From Trinickia terrae (GTDB lineage Bacteria > Pseudomonadota > Gammaproteobacteria > Burkholderiales > Burkholderiaceae), in NCBI RefSeq assembly GCF_005144415.1, contig NZ_SWJE01000007.1, positions 1-64,000 on the forward strand: DNA of 64,000 bases, given 5' to 3'. Within the stretch, counting starts at the first letter, position 1. The number at the start of each line of letters is the position of its first letter. The notes under the pieces are model-generated. The model was not told the origin of the DNA, made no database searches, and worked only from the letters and a program-made list of their open reading frames with translations. The position numbers were made by a program, and so were the translations under genes. Of this stretch, positions 1-9,543 are shown in pieces.

Positions 1-750
1 GGCGCCGCAAGCGGCATCGGCAAGGAAATCGCATTCACGCTCTCGAAGGCGGGCGCCGCGGTGGCGATCGCCGACTTGAACCTCGCGGGCGCGCAGGCGG
101 TGGCCGACGAGATCAAGCAGGCCGGCGGCAAGGCCATCGGCGTGGCGATGGACGTCACCAACGAAGAAGCGGTCAACCAGGGCATCGACAAGGTCGCCGC
201 CGAGTTCGGCTCGATCGACATCCTCGTCTCGAACGCCGGCATCCAGATCGTCAATCCGATCGAGAACTACGCGTTCTCCGACTGGAAGAAGATGCAGGCG
301 ATCCACGTCGACGGCGCGTTCCTCACCACCAAGGCCGCGCTCAAGCACATGTACAAGGACAATCGCGGCGGCACCGTGATCTACATGGGCTCGGTGCATT
401 CGCACGAGGCGTCGCCGCTGAAGTCGGCCTATGTGGCGGCCAAGCATGCGCTGCTCGGTCTCGCGCGCGTGCTCGCCAAGGAAGGCGCGGCGCACAACGT
501 GCGCTCGCATGTGGTGTGCCCCGGCTTCGTGCGCACGCCGCTCGTCGACAAGCAGATTCCCGAGCAGGCCAAGGAGCTCGGCATCAGCGAAGAGGACGTG
601 GTCAAGAAGGTGATGCTCGGCCAGACCGTGGACGGCGTGTTCACCACGGTCGAGGACGTCGCGCAGACGGTGCTGTTCCTCTCGGCCTTCCCGAGCGCGG
701 CGCTCACGGGTCAGTCGTTCATCGTCAGCCACGGCTGGTTCATGCAATGA
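1..750 (+). CDS. hbdH: 3-hydroxybutyrate dehydrogenase (5' end missing)
   Basis: Short-chain dehydrogenase that interconverts 3-hydroxybutyrate and acetoacetate with NAD, in polyhydroxybutyrate turnover in the cytoplasm. The window opens inside the Rossmann nucleotide-binding motif (reading [11 protein letters not shown]), so only about the first dozen residues are missing. The NAG motif (SNAGIQ) and the catalytic YxxxK (AYVAAKH) with its upstream Ser (MGSVHSH) are intact, and the C-terminus SHGWFMQ is typical of this family. The stop overlaps the start of the next gene by 4 nt (ATGA), so the patatin is translationally coupled to it. The family call is firm; the substrate is assigned from close resemblance to Burkholderia enzymes. 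Confidence 0.92.
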   Translation, partial: GAASGIGKEIAFTLSKAGAAVAIADLNLAGAQAVADEIKQAGGKAIGVAMDVTNEEAVNQGIDKVAAEFGSIDILVSNAGIQIVNPIENYAFSDWKKMQAIHVDGAFLTTKAALKHMYKDNRGGTVIYMGSVHSHEASPLKSAYVAAKHALLGLARVLAKEGAAHNVRSHVVCPGFVRTPLVDKQIPEQAKELGISEEDVVKKVMLGQTVDGVFTTVEDVAQTVLFLSAFPSAALTGQSFIVSHGWFMQ

Positions 751-1991
751 AGCCGCACGCCAAAACGGAAAGGCAGGCGGCCGATCCCGCCGGCGTCAAC
801 GTCGAGACGGGTGCCGTTCCGCACGCGCACCCGCATCACGAACGCCACGTGCGCCACCTGCCGTACGAGACCATCGCGCTCGTGCTGCAGGGCGGCGGCG
901 CGCTCGGCGCCTATCAGGCCGGCGTCTTCGAGGGCCTGCACGAAGCCGGCATCCCGCTGAACTGGATCGCCGGCATCTCGATCGGCGCGCTCAACACGGC
1001 GGTCATCGCGGGCAACGCGCCGGAGCATCGCGTCCACCGCCTGCATGAGTTCTGGGAGACGATCTGCCGGCCCGCCGCCACGCCGCCGCTGCCGCGCGCC
1101 TTCGAGCACGCGCTGTTCAACGGCACCGAGGCGACGCGCGCGATGCTCACCGCCTTCCAGGCGGCGAGCGCCGTGCTGCAGGGGCAAAACGGCTTCTTTC
1201 AGCCGCGCAAGCCGACGCCGCTTCCCTGGGTGTCGAGCAGCCCCGACACCGCAAGCTGGTACGACACGGCGCCGCTGAAATCCACGCTCGAGCAGTTGTG
1301 CGATTTCGACCGGATCAATTCCGGCGAGACGCGCGTGTCGGTCGGTGCGGTGAACGTCGCGACGGGCAACTTCGCCTACTTCGACAACACGCGCATCACG
1401 CTGCGCGCCGAGCACTTCATGGCGTCGGGCGCGCTGCCGCCGGCATTCGCGCCGATGGAAATCGACGGCCAGTTCTACTGGGACGGCGGCGTGGTGTCGA
1501 ACACGCCGCTGCTGGAAGTGCTGCACGCGTCGCCGCGCCGCGACACGCTCGCGTTCCAGGTCGACTTGTGGAGCGCGCGCGGGCCGGTGCCGGACAGCCT
1601 GTCGGACGTCGCCGAGCGCACTAAGGACATCCAGTACTCGAGCCGCACGCGCTTCGTCACCGACGTGCTGCAGCGCGAGCAGCGCTTTCGCAACGTGCTG
1701 CGCGAAGTGCTCGGCCGGGTGCCGGAGCAGCTTCGCAAGGACGACCCGTGGTGCAAGCTCGCTGAAGACCTGTCGTGCGGCAAGCGCTACAACGTGCTGC
1801 ACCTGATCTATCAGCAGCAGAAGTACGAGCACGACTACAAGGACTACCAGTTCGGCGCATCGACGATGCGCAACCACTGGTCGGCCGGTCTCGCCGATAT
1901 CCGCAAGACGCTCGAGAACGAATCGTGGCTCGAGTTGCCGGATAACGACTCCGGCTTCGTGACGCACGACGTGCATCGCTTGAGCAGGTGA
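747..1991 (+). CDS. Patatin-like phospholipase (DUF3734 type)
   Basis: Predicted 414-aa cytoplasmic serine lipid hydrolase. All patatin motifs are present in order: the oxyanion-hole loop [12 protein letters not shown], the nucleophile elbow GISIG (GxSxG), and the second half of the Ser-Asp dyad in [10 protein letters not shown]. The C-terminal third, with the charged stretch around [12 protein letters not shown], resembles the DUF3734 extension of this subfamily. The ATG at 747 overlaps the hbdH stop, which fixes the start; upstream in-frame codons belong to the hbdH reading region. Co-transcription with hbdH suggests a role in PHB or membrane-lipid turnover, but that is inference. Confidence 0.88.
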   Translation: MKPHAKTERQAADPAGVNVETGAVPHAHPHHERHVRHLPYETIALVLQGGGALGAYQAGVFEGLHEAGIPLNWIAGISIGALNTAVIAGNAPEHRVHRLHEFWETICRPAATPPLPRAFEHALFNGTEATRAMLTAFQAASAVLQGQNGFFQPRKPTPLPWVSSSPDTASWYDTAPLKSTLEQLCDFDRINSGETRVSVGAVNVATGNFAYFDNTRITLRAEHFMASGALPPAFAPMEIDGQFYWDGGVVSNTPLLEVLHASPRRDTLAFQVDLWSARGPVPDSLSDVAERTKDIQYSSRTRFVTDVLQREQRFRNVLREVLGRVPEQLRKDDPWCKLAEDLSCGKRYNVLHLIYQQQKYEHDYKDYQFGASTMRNHWSAGLADIRKTLENESWLELPDNDSGFVTHDVHRLSR

Positions 1992-1994
1992 GAA

Positions 1995-2105
1995 AAGCGC
2001 CAACTCTGATCGATCGCTGAGGGCTTGGAGTAAGCGCTAAAGCGCTAACTCCAAGCAACCACAGCATGGGATCAGAGTAGGCGCTAAAGCGCCAACTCTG
2101 ATCGA
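1995..2105. repeat. Two tandem long hairpins in the patatin downstream region
   Basis: Hairpin 1 spans 2023-2056: 16-nt arms with one mismatch around a 2-nt AA loop. Hairpin 2 spans 2070-2103: 15-nt arms with one mismatch around TAAA. Both centre on the core GCGCTAAAGCGC or its variant, so they are related. A 19-nt direct repeat (1995-2013 and 2087-2105) copies the right arm of hairpin 2 just after the patatin stop. There is no T-tract, so this looks like a REP-type intergenic repeat family rather than a simple terminator; it may still end transcription or stabilise mRNA ends. Confidence 0.75.
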
Positions 2106-2119
2106 CACAAGAGGCCAAG

Positions 2120-2584
2120 ATGCCGATCATCATCGTTTTAATGGTTCTGGGCGCGCTGGTCGTCGGCGCGGTGTATTCGTTCGACGTTATCGCGGCCGAT
2201 CTCGGCAAGCCCGCCGCAATCCGGATTTCGATCGTCGCCGTGCTCGCGGTCGCCGCGCTGGCGGCCCGCTGGATTCAGCGCCGCCGCGAGATCGCGCCGA
2301 ATACGAAGGAGGGCGGCTGGACGCATGCGCTCGTGCAAGCGTGGGGCGGCATCCGCCTGTCGGCAACGAAGGGGCTGCTGTGGCTGTCGCTCGATGGCGC
2401 TGAAGGTGAGTACACGCTCACGGACCTGCACAATTGCGCGGCGAAAGACGTGGACGGGCGCTGGTACGTGATCGTGAAGGTCCGCGACAAAGGCCGCGCC
2501 GAATGGAAGCTGCCGATGCCGAGCAAGCGCGATGCGGACCGCTGGACGCGGATTCTGGCGCTCGCTCAGGCGCAGCGGCTTTGA
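2120..2584 (+). CDS. Small membrane protein, unknown function
   Basis: A 154-aa protein I do not recognise by family. Two hydrophobic segments lie at the N-terminus (about residues 2-25 and 33-50), separated by a short loop and followed by a basic stop-transfer (RRRE). A soluble C-terminal domain of about 100 residues then carries regular hydrophobic/charged alternation (WYVIVKVRDKGRAEWKLPMP). The ATG at 2120 is preceded by AAGAGG at 2108-2113, a plausible ribosome-binding site. It lies directly after the hairpin repeats and before the convergent cobM, and looks like a single-gene unit. Codon use resembles its neighbours. Confidence 0.6.
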   Translation: MPIIIVLMVLGALVVGAVYSFDVIAADLGKPAAIRISIVAVLAVAALAARWIQRRREIAPNTKEGGWTHALVQAWGGIRLSATKGLLWLSLDGAEGEYTLTDLHNCAAKDVDGRWYVIVKVRDKGRAEWKLPMPSKRDADRWTRILALAQAQRL

Positions 2585-2605
2585 CGCAGAAAAGCAGTTC
2601 GCGCG

Positions 2606-3337
2606 TCAACCGTCCGCCTTCGCATACAGCGTCGAGTCGCTGAACCCCTCCGCAGCCAGCACCCGCCCGACCAGGATCAGCGCGGTCCGCTCGATGTTGG
2701 TCGACTGCACCTTGCCGACGATATCGGCGAGCGAGCCCGTCACGCGTTCCTCGTCGGGCCAGCTCGCGCGGTAGATCACCGCGATCGGGCAATCGGCGCC
2801 GTAGTGCGGTCGCAGTTCGTCGACGATGCGCGCGAGGTGCCGCACGCCGAGATGGATCGCCATCGTCGCGCGATGGCGCGCCAGGTCTGCGAGCGCTTCG
2901 CCTTCGGGCATCGATGTCTTCGTGGCGTAGCGCGTGAGGATGAGCGTCTGCGAAATATCCGGCAGCGTCAGCTCGCAGCCGAGCGCGGCCGCGCAAGCGG
3001 CCGTCGCCGTCACGCCCGGAACGATCTCGTAGGGAATCCGCAACTCGCGCAAGCGCCGGATCTGCTCGCCGATCGCGCCGTATAGCGACGGGTCGCCCGA
3101 ATGCACGCGCGCGACGTCCAGCCCTTTGTGATGCGCCTCTTCGAGCAGCGCGACGATCTCGTCGAGATCGAGATCGGCCGTGTTCACGACGCGCTCGGCG
3201 CGATGGCCTTCGAGCACGGCCTGAGGGACGAGCGACCCCGCGTACAGGATGACGGGGCAGCTGCGCACGAGCCGCTGTCCTTTGACCGTGATGAGCTCCG
3301 GGTCGCCAGGGCCCGCGCCGATGAAAAATACCGTCAT
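2606..3337 (-). CDS. cobM: Precorrin-4 C11-methyltransferase
   Basis: 243-aa S-adenosylmethionine-dependent tetrapyrrole methylase acting at C11 of the corrin ring. The N-terminal motif [17 protein letters not shown] is the family P-loop-like signature. RVHSGDPSLYGAIGEQ and EIVPGVTATAACAAALG are the second and third conserved blocks, and the C-terminus ends in the ALILVGR region typical of CobM/CbiF. It is the last gene of the minus-strand cobL-cbiD-cobK-cobM set, 73 nt after cobK. CobM and CbiF differ mainly in pathway context; with CobG present, CobM is the better name. Confidence 0.93.
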   Translation of the reverse strand: MTVFFIGAGPGDPELITVKGQRLVRSCPVILYAGSLVPQAVLEGHRAERVVNTADLDLDEIVALLEEAHHKGLDVARVHSGDPSLYGAIGEQIRRLRELRIPYEIVPGVTATAACAAALGCELTLPDISQTLILTRYATKTSMPEGEALADLARHRATMAIHLGVRHLARIVDELRPHYGADCPIAVIYRASWPDEERVTGSLADIVGKVQSTNIERTALILVGRVLAAEGFSDSTLYAKADG

Positions 3338-3410
3338 GCCGTGCTCCGTGATGCAGTGATGTTCCTTGGTGAAACGCGCGCACGCTCGATCCGCGGCGGC
3401 CGCGCCGCCG

Positions 3411-4154
3411 TCATTGCGCCAGCGTCTCGATCGCTCGCGACAGGCTCTCCGGGCTATCGAATTCGCGATCGGCGGCGGGCAGTGGCCGACGCCGCAGCAT
3501 CACGACCGGCAGCCCCCGCTCGCGCGCGACGGCAAGCTTCGCCTCGGTCGCGCCGCCACCGCTGTTCTTGCTGACGATGACGTCGATCGACTGCGCATCG
3601 AAGAGCGCGCGCTCGCCGGCTTCGGTGAACGGCCCGCGCGCATCGATCACGCGCGAGCGCGCGTTGCCCGGATGCGCGTCGAGGCAGCGCACGAACCAGT
3701 ACTGATGCTCGGGAATCTCGTCGAGATGCGCGAGCGGTTCGCGGCCGAGCGTGAAGAGCGGACGCGCAAACGGCGCGAGCGCTTCGACGATGCCATCCCA
3801 GCCCGCGACCATCCGCCAGTCGTCGCCCGCCCGAGGCTCCCAGGCCGCACGGCGCAGCGCCCAATACGGCACGCCCGCGGCCCGGCTCGCAGCCGCCGCG
3901 TTGGCGCTGATTTGCGCGGCATAGGGATGGGTCGCGTCGACCACGAGCCCGATGCCCTCGTCGGCCAGATAACGCTCGAGCCCTTGCGCGCCGCCGAAGC
4001 CGCCCACGCGTACCGCGCATGCCAGATCGGCCGGCACCTTGCCAAGACCGGCGAGGCTGTACACGTGCTCGCGCGAAAGCTGCCGCGCGATCTTCAACGC
4101 ATCGCCGGTGCCGCCGAGCAGGAGGATGCGCTTCGATGCGGTTGCCGTCGTCAT
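3411..4154 (-). CDS. cobK: Precorrin-6A reductase
   Basis: 247-aa NAD(P)H-dependent reductase of the corrin macrocycle. It begins with the nucleotide-binding motif [17 protein letters not shown] and carries the [14 protein letters not shown] block diagnostic of CobK/CbiJ, then [14 protein letters not shown] near the C-terminus. The ATG at 4154 overlaps the stop of cbiD (ATGA), which settles the start over longer upstream possibilities that would run through cbiD. Tight overlap indicates translational coupling in the cobL-cbiD-cobK-cobM operon. Confidence 0.93.
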   Translation of the reverse strand: MTTATASKRILLLGGTGDALKIARQLSREHVYSLAGLGKVPADLACAVRVGGFGGAQGLERYLADEGIGLVVDATHPYAAQISANAAAASRAAGVPYWALRRAAWEPRAGDDWRMVAGWDGIVEALAPFARPLFTLGREPLAHLDEIPEHQYWFVRCLDAHPGNARSRVIDARGPFTEAGERALFDAQSIDVIVSKNSGGGATEAKLAVARERGLPVVMLRRRPLPAADREFDSPESLSRAIETLAQ

Positions 4155-5257
4155 CGCGCGGCTCCGACGATATTGCCCTGCCGGTCGATCGCGAACATTT
4201 CGACGGCAACCTCCGGCGGCACGATGCCGCGCGCGACGCGCAGCGCGTGGGTGCAGACGATATCGCCAAGCGCCACGCCCTCCTGCCTCGCGAGCGCGAG
4301 CGCCTGCTGGCTCGTGTTGGCCGCGCAAATCGCTGCTTGCAGCGCCGCGCTGGCGCCATGCTCGGCAGCCCATGCGGCGAGCTGCGGCAAATCGATGCTC
4401 GAATGGCTGCTGTGCAAATCGAGGTGCCCCGCAGCGAGCTTGCTCAGCTTGCCGAAGCCGCCGCACATGCTGAGCTTGTCGACGGGCGCGCGGCGCAGGT
4501 GCTTGAACACCGCGCCGGCGAAGTCGCCCATTTCGATCAGCGCGATGTCGGGCAGGCCGTAGTGCGCGCGCATCGCGTCTTCGCTCGCGTTGCCCGTGCA
4601 CGCGGCGATGTGGCGGTAGCCGTTGGCGCGCGCCACGTCGATGCCTTGATGAATCGACGCGATATACGCCGAGCACGAGAACGGCCGCACGATGCCCGTG
4701 GTGCCGAGAATCGACAAGCCGCCGACGATCCCGAGCCGCGGGTTCATCGTCTTCAACGCCAGCGCCTCGCCGCCCTCGACGCCGATCGTCACGTCGAAGC
4801 CGCCCGCGTAGCCGTGCCGGGCCGCGAGCTCGGCCAGATGAGCCGTCATCATCTGGCGCGGCACGGGGTTGATCGCCGGTTCACCGACGGCGAGCGTCAG
4901 CCCCGCACGCGTGACGGTGCCGACGCCGGGACCCGCGTGGAAACGCACACCGGGCTCCGGAGACAAATGCACGCGCGCGAACACGACGGCGCCATGCGTG
5001 ACGTCGGGGTCGTCGCCGGCGTCCTTGACGGTGCCCGCCTCGGCGCCGCCCGCCGCGCCCGCGGCTTCGTCGATCAAGCGGCAGAAGGTCAGCCGCATCG
5101 GCACATGCTGGCCCTTGGGCAGCACGATCTCCGCGACGTCGCTGGCGATGCCGGTCAGCAGCAGGCGCGCGGCAGCCAGCGAGGTAGCCGTCGCGCAGCT
5201 GCCGGTCGTGTAGCCGCTTCTCAGCGGCCTGGAATGCTCTGGCGTTTCGTCACGCAT
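4151..5257 (-). CDS. cbiD: Cobalt-precorrin-5B C1-methyltransferase
   Basis: 368-aa methyltransferase for corrin C1, in the role CobF fills in the classical aerobic pathway. The N-terminal signature [19 protein letters not shown] is diagnostic of CbiD; the [19 protein letters not shown] block and the later [19 protein letters not shown] block also match. An in-frame GTG lies one codon upstream (5260); I prefer the ATG at 5257. It lies 21 nt after cobL and overlaps cobK. Its presence beside CobG makes the pathway a hybrid of so-called anaerobic and aerobic enzymes, a mix I recall from pseudomonads and Burkholderia. Confidence 0.94.
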   Translation of the reverse strand: MRDETPEHSRPLRSGYTTGSCATATSLAAARLLLTGIASDVAEIVLPKGQHVPMRLTFCRLIDEAAGAAGGAEAGTVKDAGDDPDVTHGAVVFARVHLSPEPGVRFHAGPGVGTVTRAGLTLAVGEPAINPVPRQMMTAHLAELAARHGYAGGFDVTIGVEGGEALALKTMNPRLGIVGGLSILGTTGIVRPFSCSAYIASIHQGIDVARANGYRHIAACTGNASEDAMRAHYGLPDIALIEMGDFAGAVFKHLRRAPVDKLSMCGGFGKLSKLAAGHLDLHSSHSSIDLPQLAAWAAEHGASAALQAAICAANTSQQALALARQEGVALGDIVCTHALRVARGIVPPEVAVEMFAIDRQGNIVGAAR

Positions 5258-5278
5258 CACGGGCTCGTCACGGGTTCA

Positions 5279-6529
5279 TCACGATCCGCCGCGCGGCTTG
5301 GCGATCTCGAGCAGCGTGATCGGCAACGCCGGCCGCCAGGTATCGAAGCCGCCCAACGGTTGCGCAACGGCCACGGCGAGGCGCGTCAGCGTGCCGCCAT
5401 GCTGCTCGCGCCATTGGACGAGCACCGCCTCGCCTTGCAGCGTGACCGCGTTCGCGATCAGGCGTCCGCCGCCCGCGAGACGCTGCCAGCAGGCGTCGAG
5501 CACGCCCGGCGCGGTCACGCCGCCGCCGATGAAAACCGCATCGGGCGCGGGAAGGCCGTCGAGTGCGCCGGGTGCGCGTCCCGGCACGAGCTGCAACGCG
5601 GGGACGCCGAGTGCGTCGCGGTTGTGCTCGATGAAACGCTGGCGCGCCTCGTTCGCTTCGATGGCGATGGCGCGGCAGGACGGATGCGAGCGCATCCATT
5701 CGATGCCGATCGAGCCGCATCCCGCGCCGACATCCCAGAGCAATTCGCCGGGGCGCGGCGCGAGCCGGGCGAGCGTCATGGCGCGCACGTCGCGCTTGGT
5801 CAGTTGTCCGTCGTGGAGATAAGCGTCGTCGGGCAAGCCGGGGGTCAGGGGCAGGCCCGGCGCGCCTGAGGTGGCGCGGCATTCGAGCGCGACGAGGTTC
5901 AAGGCGGCGATCGCTCCTTCGGCCTCGGCTCCGTTTCGGTTCGAACGATCGCGCCATTCATCGGCGCTGGCCTCGACGATGCGTTCTTGCGCGCCGCCCA
6001 AATGCTCCAGCACGATCATGCGGCTCGCGCCGAAGCCGCGCGCGGCCGCCAGCTCCGCGACCGCCGCGGGCGTCTCGCCGCCGCTGCTCAGCACGAACAG
6101 GCGTGCGCCATGCCGAAGGTGCGCGTTCAACGCGGCAAGCGGCCTGCCGACGAGCGACACCGCCGTCACGTCCTGGAGCGGCCAGCCAAGACGCGCGGCC
6201 GCCAGCGACAGCGACGACGGCGCGGGCAGCACGCGCATCTCGCCCGCAGGCAACTGGCGAGCGAGCGTCGCGCCGACGCCGAACAGCATCGGATCGCCGC
6301 TCGCGAGCACGCAGACCCGCGCCTCGCGATGCCGATGCTCCAGGAGACGCGCGAGATCGAATGGCCGCGGCCACGCTTCGCGCCGCGCGGCAAGCCGCGT
6401 GGGCAGCATCGCGAGATGCCGCTCGCCGCCGTACACGACCGACGCCTCGACGAGCGCACGCCGCGCCGAGCGCCCCAAGCCGGCGAAACCGTCATCTCCA
6501 ATGCCTACCACGGTCAGCCACACCGGCAT
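5279..6529 (-). CDS. cobL: Precorrin-6Y C5,15-methyltransferase (decarboxylating), CbiE-CbiT fusion
   Basis: 416-aa bifunctional enzyme. Residues 1 to about 205 are the CbiE-like tetrapyrrole methylase ([13 protein letters not shown] at the start, [18 protein letters not shown] in the middle). Residues from about 225 are the CbiT-like Rossmann methyltransferase ([17 protein letters not shown] is the SAM-binding motif I). It methylates C5 and C15 and decarboxylates the ring C acetate. The ATG at 6529 has a GAGAGGA ribosome-binding sequence just upstream. It is the first gene of the minus operon, divergent from cobG; the 201-nt gap carries a riboswitch only for the plus direction. Confidence 0.93.
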   Translation of the reverse strand: MPVWLTVVGIGDDGFAGLGRSARRALVEASVVYGGERHLAMLPTRLAARREAWPRPFDLARLLEHRHREARVCVLASGDPMLFGVGATLARQLPAGEMRVLPAPSSLSLAAARLGWPLQDVTAVSLVGRPLAALNAHLRHGARLFVLSSGGETPAAVAELAAARGFGASRMIVLEHLGGAQERIVEASADEWRDRSNRNGAEAEGAIAALNLVALECRATSGAPGLPLTPGLPDDAYLHDGQLTKRDVRAMTLARLAPRPGELLWDVGAGCGSIGIEWMRSHPSCRAIAIEANEARQRFIEHNRDALGVPALQLVPGRAPGALDGLPAPDAVFIGGGVTAPGVLDACWQRLAGGGRLIANAVTLQGEAVLVQWREQHGGTLTRLAVAVAQPLGGFDTWRPALPITLLEIAKPRGGS

Positions 6530-6621
6530 CCGCCCATCCTCTCTTTCAATCTCGATTAACCGTCCGCGGCAAGCCTGACGAGGCCGCCGCGGATTTGCGC
6601 TCGGGGAAAAAAGGCATAATA

Positions 6622-6722
6622 CAGCGTTCGCCGGCGCCCCTTCCGGGGCCCTGAAGGAAACACGGCGCAACTGTCCGCCTCCCGCAACCGTATGGCGCAA
6701 AGCCAACCCAGTGCACTGTCGA
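6622..6722 (+). promoter_or_regulatory. Cobalamin riboswitch upstream of cobG
   Basis: The leader reads GCGTTCGCCGGCGCCCC at 6624-6640. It continues through a GAAGGAAACACGGCGCAAC core (6652-6670) and a CTCCCGCAACCGTATGGCG segment (6679-6697), then AAGCCAACCC at 6700-6709. This matches the order of conserved blocks in the B12 aptamer (GGGAA..CGGTG..AATCCG..CCCGCAACTGTA..GCCA). The distal B12-box is divergent from the usual GCCAGGAGACC form. It ends within 10 nt of the cobG ATG, so translational control by hiding the start is likely. A -10-like CATAAT lies at 6615-6620. Known behaviour of the class: cobalamin binding turns expression off. Confidence 0.8.
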
Positions 6723-6730
6723 ATCGAGCC

Positions 6731-8164
6731 ATGCCCGCCCCCACGAAGTCCGATGCGCCACGCCCCACGGCTTGCCCCGGACTCGCGCGCATCACGGCCG
6801 CGCTCGACGGGGGCATCTGCCGGGTCAAGCTCCCGTGCGGCGAACTGCACGCCGGGCAGGCAATCGCACTTGCGGATGCGGCCGAGCGATACGCATCGGG
6901 CGTCATCGAAGCGACCAATCGCGCGAACCTGCAGCTGCGCGGCGTACGGGCCGGGCTCGAGACTGCGCTGACGCAAGCGCTCGTCGATGCCGGCTTCGGA
7001 CCGCACGGGCGGCGGGATTCGCCATCGGCTCTTGGCCAGCCCGCACAATCCGCCCCCAGCGCCTTGGCAGCCGACGACGTGCGCAACGTCATGGTCAGCC
7101 CGGCGGCGGGCCTCGATCCGCAGGCGCTCGTCGACACCACCCCGATCGCGCACGAGATCCTGGAGCGGCTGCGAACCGATAGGCGCCTTCACACGCTATC
7201 CGCGAAGTTCGCACTGCTGCTTGACGGTGGCGAGCGCCTGGCGATGCTCGATCATCCGCACGACATCTGGCTTGCCGCCATGCCCGGCGTGAGCAGCGGC
7301 GAACCGATCATCGCGTTCGGGCTGGCGGGGTGTCCGCCGATTGCCGGCCCAGGCGGCGAAGACAAACACGCCGGCGCGCCTCGCGCAGCACTCGCAGCAG
7401 TCCCTCTATCGCAGGCTGTCGCGTTGACCGCAGCGCTGCTCCACACCTTCCTCGATCTCGCCGGGCCGGCGGGCGTCACGCGCATGCGCGACCTGCTCGC
7501 GGTTCATTCGATCGACGAAGTGATGCAGCGCCTGCAGGCACGCCTCGCTTTCCCGCTCCTGCGCGGCGAGCCCATCGATGCATGGCGCCGCGCCCCGGCC
7601 GACGCCGCATTGCGTCTCGGCGCACACCCGCAGCGCGAACCCGGCCTCCGGCACGCAGGCGGCCAGCCCCCGCTCGGCCGCTTGAACGCGCCGACGCTGC
7701 GGGGTCTCGCGACCCTCGCGCGCGATCTCGGCAACGCGACGCTGCGCATGACGCCATGGCAAAGCGTGCTGCTGCCCGGCGTCCCCAGCCACCATGTACC
7801 GGATGCGCTCGCCGGCTTCGCCGCACTCGGCCTCGCCTGCAGCCCCGACGACCCGCTGGCGCGCCTCATCGCCTGCGCAGGCTCGGCCGGCTGCGCGAAG
7901 GGCCTCGCCGACACGAAGGCAGACGCCCTGCATCTCGCCGGGCGCCTGCCCGCAGGCGCGCAAGTCCATCTGAGCGGCTGCCCGCGCTCCTGCGCCGCGG
8001 CCCATGTCGCGCCGCACACGCTGCTCGCCACGGCGCCCGGCCGCTACGACCTTTACGAGCGCGACGCACGCCAACCTGGCTTCGGCCGCTGCATCGCGCA
8101 TCATCTGACCATCGACGAGGCCGCCGACCATCTGCGCGAATCGGCAGCCATGGAGCCCCATTGA
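6731..8164 (+). CDS. cobG: Precorrin-3B synthase
   Basis: 477-aa monooxygenase of the sulfite/nitrite-reductase-like fold that converts precorrin-3A to 3B using O2. The C-terminal Fe-S ligand set is clear: [10 protein letters not shown] followed by [12 protein letters not shown] (Cys-x5-Cys ... Cys-x3-Cys). The N-terminal ferredoxin-like half contains [16 protein letters not shown]. The ATG at 6731 directly follows the riboswitch; a longer in-frame start at 6692 would lie inside the aptamer and is unlikely. The stop overlaps the cobH start (TGATG). Confidence 0.9.
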   Translation: MPAPTKSDAPRPTACPGLARITAALDGGICRVKLPCGELHAGQAIALADAAERYASGVIEATNRANLQLRGVRAGLETALTQALVDAGFGPHGRRDSPSALGQPAQSAPSALAADDVRNVMVSPAAGLDPQALVDTTPIAHEILERLRTDRRLHTLSAKFALLLDGGERLAMLDHPHDIWLAAMPGVSSGEPIIAFGLAGCPPIAGPGGEDKHAGAPRAALAAVPLSQAVALTAALLHTFLDLAGPAGVTRMRDLLAVHSIDEVMQRLQARLAFPLLRGEPIDAWRRAPADAALRLGAHPQREPGLRHAGGQPPLGRLNAPTLRGLATLARDLGNATLRMTPWQSVLLPGVPSHHVPDALAGFAALGLACSPDDPLARLIACAGSAGCAKGLADTKADALHLAGRLPAGAQVHLSGCPRSCAAAHVAPHTLLATAPGRYDLYERDARQPGFGRCIAHHLTIDEAADHLRESAAMEPH

Positions 8165-8790
8165 TGCTTGACTACATCCGCGACGGTCAGGAGATCTACC
8201 GCCAATCGTTCGCGACGATCCGCGCGGAGGCCGACCTCGCCCGCATTCCCGCCGACCTCGAAAAACTCGCCGTGCGCGTGATCCACGCCTGCGGGATGGT
8301 CGACATCGTCGACGCGCTGCGGTTTTCCGAAGGCGCCGGCGCAGCCGGGCGCCGCGCGCTCGCGAACGGCGCGCCGATCCTCTGCGACGCGCGCATGGTC
8401 GCCGAAGGCATCACACGCGCGCGCCTGCCTGCCAACAACCCCGTGATCTGCACGCTAGGCGAGCCGTCGGTGCCCGATCTCGCGCTCGAGATCGGCAACA
8501 CGCGCTCGGCCGCCGCGCTCGAATTGTGGCGGCCGCATCTGGCCGGCAGCATCGTCGCGATCGGCAACGCGCCGACCGCGCTCTTTCACCTGCTCGACAT
8601 GCTCGACGCCGGCGCGCCCCGCCCCGCGCTGATCCTCGGCTTCCCGGTCGGCTTCGTCGGCGCGGCCGAATCGAAGGCGATGCTCGCCGGCGACAGCCGC
8701 GGCGTGCCCTACGTGATCGTCGAAGGACGGCGCGGCGGCAGCGCGATGGTCGCCGCCGCGGTCAACGCGCTGGCATCGGAGGCCGAATAA
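8164..8790 (+). CDS. cobH: Precorrin-8X methylmutase
   Basis: 208-aa enzyme that migrates the C11 methyl to C12 to give hydrogenobyrinic acid. Diagnostic stretches are AVRVIHACGMVDIVDALRFS, with the active-site His in RVIHACGMVD, GAPILCDARMVAEGI, and ALILGFPVGFVGAAESK. Length is normal for the family. Its start overlaps the cobG stop by one base, and it is followed immediately by cobI with no gap, so the four plus-strand cob genes form one transcript under the riboswitch. Confidence 0.95.
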   Translation: MLDYIRDGQEIYRQSFATIRAEADLARIPADLEKLAVRVIHACGMVDIVDALRFSEGAGAAGRRALANGAPILCDARMVAEGITRARLPANNPVICTLGEPSVPDLALEIGNTRSAAALELWRPHLAGSIVAIGNAPTALFHLLDMLDAGAPRPALILGFPVGFVGAAESKAMLAGDSRGVPYVIVEGRRGGSAMVAAAVNALASEAE

Positions 8791-9543
8791 ATGCCGCGCA
8801 TCGATCCCGATCGCCCGCAAGCGGGGCGCCTGTTCGGCCTCGGCGTCGGCCCCGGCGACCCGGAGCTCATCACGGTGAAAGCGCTGCGCCTGCTGCGGGC
8901 CGCGCCGGTCGTCGCGTATTTCGTCGCCAAGGGCAAGAAAGGCAACGCGTTCGGCATCATCGAGGCGCATTTGACCGAGGCGCAAACGCGCCTGCCGCTC
9001 GTCTATCCCGTGACGACCGAAGCGCTCGAGCCGCCGCTTTCGTATGAAGCCGTGATCGCCGACTTCTACGACACCGCGGCCGAAGTCGTCGCGGGACATC
9101 TCGATGCCGGCCGCGACGTGGCCGTGATCTGCGAAGGCGATCCGTTCTTCTATGGCTCATACATGTACCTGCACGACCGGCTCGCCGCGCGCTTCGACAC
9201 GCAGGTCGTGCCCGGCGTCTGCTCGATGCTGGGTGGCGCAGCCGTGCTCGGCTCGCCGCTCGTCTACCGGAATCAGACGCTTTCCGTGCTGTCGGGCGTG
9301 CTGCCCGAAGAGGAGTTGAAGCGGCGTCTCGCCGATGCGGACGCCGCCGTCGTGATGAAGCTCGGCCGCAACTTCGACAAGGTCCGCCGCGTGCTCGACA
9401 CACTCGGGCTCGCCGAGCGCGCGCTGTACGTGGAGCGCGCGACGATGGCGAGCCAGCGCATCGTGCCGCTCGCCGACGTCGATCCGATGGCCTCGCCTTA
9501 TTTCTCACTGCTCGTCGTGCCGGGGGAAAAATGGCAGGGGTGA
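8791..9543 (+). CDS. cobI: Precorrin-2 C20-methyltransferase
   Basis: 250-aa SAM-dependent tetrapyrrole methylase for C20. Motifs: [20 protein letters not shown] at the N-terminus, [15 protein letters not shown] in the middle, [20 protein letters not shown], and a late [13 protein letters not shown] block that separates CobI/CbiL from other methylases of the fold. The start codon directly abuts the cobH stop. The last 13 nt overlap the start of the next gene. Confidence 0.94.
   Translation: MPRIDPDRPQAGRLFGLGVGPGDPELITVKALRLLRAAPVVAYFVAKGKKGNAFGIIEAHLTEAQTRLPLVYPVTTEALEPPLSYEAVIADFYDTAAEVVAGHLDAGRDVAVICEGDPFFYGSYMYLHDRLAARFDTQVVPGVCSMLGGAAVLGSPLVYRNQTLSVLSGVLPEEELKRRLADADAAVVMKLGRNFDKVRRVLDTLGLAERALYVERATMASQRIVPLADVDPMASPYFSLLVVPGEKWQG

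Noticed and set aside
4019-5869. Open frame of 616 codons on the plus strand opposite cobK, cbiD and cobL
   Set aside because: It runs antisense through three overlapping, well-identified cobalamin genes and shows no family motif.
5279-7192. A 637-codon minus-strand reading for cobL that would start inside cobG
   Set aside because: The extra N-terminal 220 residues lie antisense to cobG and the riboswitch and match nothing; the ATG at 6529 gives the normal CobL length.
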